Source: Flavobacteriales bacterium
GTDB taxonomy: Bacteria; Bacteroidota; Bacteroidia; Flavobacteriales_D; Parvicellaceae
Direction: 5' to 3'
Assembly: GCA_026993705.1 (NCBI GenBank)
Contig: JALWSJ010000238.1
Span: forward strand, 1-5,197
Length of the DNA stretch: 5,197 nt
Shown here: positions 5,077 to 5,197 of the stretch, piece after piece
Position numbering within the stretch: the first letter of the stretch is position 1
Layout of the letters: each line of letters opens with the position of its first letter
Translations under genes and position numbers: made by a program
The notes under the pieces: generated by a model
Told to the model about the DNA's origin: nothing
Databases searched by the model: none
What the model saw: the letters and a program-made list of their open reading frames with translations, nothing else

Positions 5077-5197
5077 GTATAAAACGGTTTTATTTTCCTT
5101 ATCCTTCTTCAAAATTATTTTCCATAGCTTGGGCTATGCAAAAGAATTTTTCATCGTCTAAGAAAACTAAACTCCGTTTTCTTCTCGATAGTTCTCA
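5077..5197. repeat. Diverged repeat, copy B (nearly whole unit, reaches window end)
   Basis: This copy holds both halves seen apart in copies A and C. Three stems can be drawn: ATAAAAC/GTTTTAT (5079-5085 with 5087-5093, closing on a 3-base CGG loop), CATAGC/GCTATG (5123-5128 with 5133-5138, loop TTGG), and AAGAAAAC/GTTTTCTT (5160-5167 with 5176-5183, 8-base loop). The third stem is flanked by an extra ATCG/CGAT pairing (5153-5156 with 5185-5188). The unit may continue beyond the window. No open reading frame lies in it. Confidence 0.6.
5110..5143 (-). promoter_or_regulatory. Candidate minus-strand promoter inside repeat copy B
   Basis: Read on the minus strand, TTTTG (5143-5139) is followed after 21 bases by TAATTTTG (5117-5110), a full match to the Bacteroidetes TAnnTTTG -7 element at acceptable spacing. 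The spacer contains the CATAGC/GCTATG hairpin. If used, it would transcribe the nested inverted repeat and could serve the methyltransferase operon through a leader of nearly 700 bases. The corresponding place in copy A has an extra T and no -33 partner, so the element is not conserved between copies. Confidence 0.25.

Larger units (their letters stand above)
4417..5197. other. Long AT-rich non-coding region rich in inverted repeats
   Basis: No credible protein gene is found on either strand in these 781 bases. All frames are broken by frequent stops, and no tRNA or rRNA-like segment is recognised. The stretch is nevertheless ordered. It contains a perfect inverted repeat (4491-4512), two diverged copies of a hairpin-bearing repeat (4658-4928 in two parts, and 5077-5197), a long hairpin (4775-4813) and a nested inverted repeat (4939-5060). 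These are listed separately. It lies immediately upstream of the minus-strand operon, so part of it must serve as its promoter and leader. The right-hand limit is unknown because the window ends inside a repeat copy. Confidence 0.8.

Noticed and set aside
4417..5197. CRISPR array
   Set aside because: The repeats are few, diverged, unequal in length and unevenly spaced, with no regular spacers and no cas genes.
4417..5197. tRNA, tmRNA or other known RNA gene
   Set aside because: No T-loop GTTCRA with acceptor pairing and no familiar RNA core was found; the stems present do not match a structure I know.

Overview
The window looks like a piece of a low-GC Bacteroidetes chromosome, most likely from the Flavobacteriia. 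The evidence is a C-terminal type IX secretion (Por/T9SS) sorting-type domain at the left edge, A-rich translation starts with little Shine-Dalgarno signal, TAnnTTTG-like promoter elements, and protein sequences of Bacteroidetes flavour. No phage, plasmid, CRISPR or transposase gene is visible.

Layout. Positions 1-297 (+) hold the 3' end of a secreted or surface protein gene that starts outside the window. It converges, with only 22 bp between stop codons, on a six-gene block read on the minus strand from 4416 down to 320. In transcription order the block is: a short PmtA-like SAM methyltransferase (TTG start), an NAD-dependent 3-hydroxybutyryl-CoA dehydrogenase, kdsB, kdsA, a 76-residue hypothetical protein, and a PhnP-like metallo-beta-lactamase-fold hydrolase. 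The last five genes are very tightly packed (gaps of 3 bp, an ATGA overlap and a TAATG overlap), so one transcript with translational coupling is likely. The methyltransferase is 37 bp upstream of the dehydrogenase and probably belongs to the same unit.

Functionally, KdsA makes Kdo-8-phosphate and KdsB activates Kdo to CMP-Kdo, two steps of the lipopolysaccharide inner-core pathway. The methyltransferase may act on phospholipids, which would give the operon an envelope theme. The dehydrogenase belongs to acyl-CoA metabolism and has no obvious link to Kdo. The KdsA sequence carries the full ligand set of the metal-dependent class.

From 4417 to 5197 (781 bp) there is no credible gene. This AT-rich stretch is full of ordered structure: a perfect 9-bp inverted repeat upstream of the methyltransferase, two diverged copies of a repeat carrying conserved small hairpins, a long imperfect hairpin, and a nested inverted repeat that could fold as a three-way junction. 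It is the least explained part of the window. It could be a degenerate repeat or MITE-like cluster, a structured RNA, or both.
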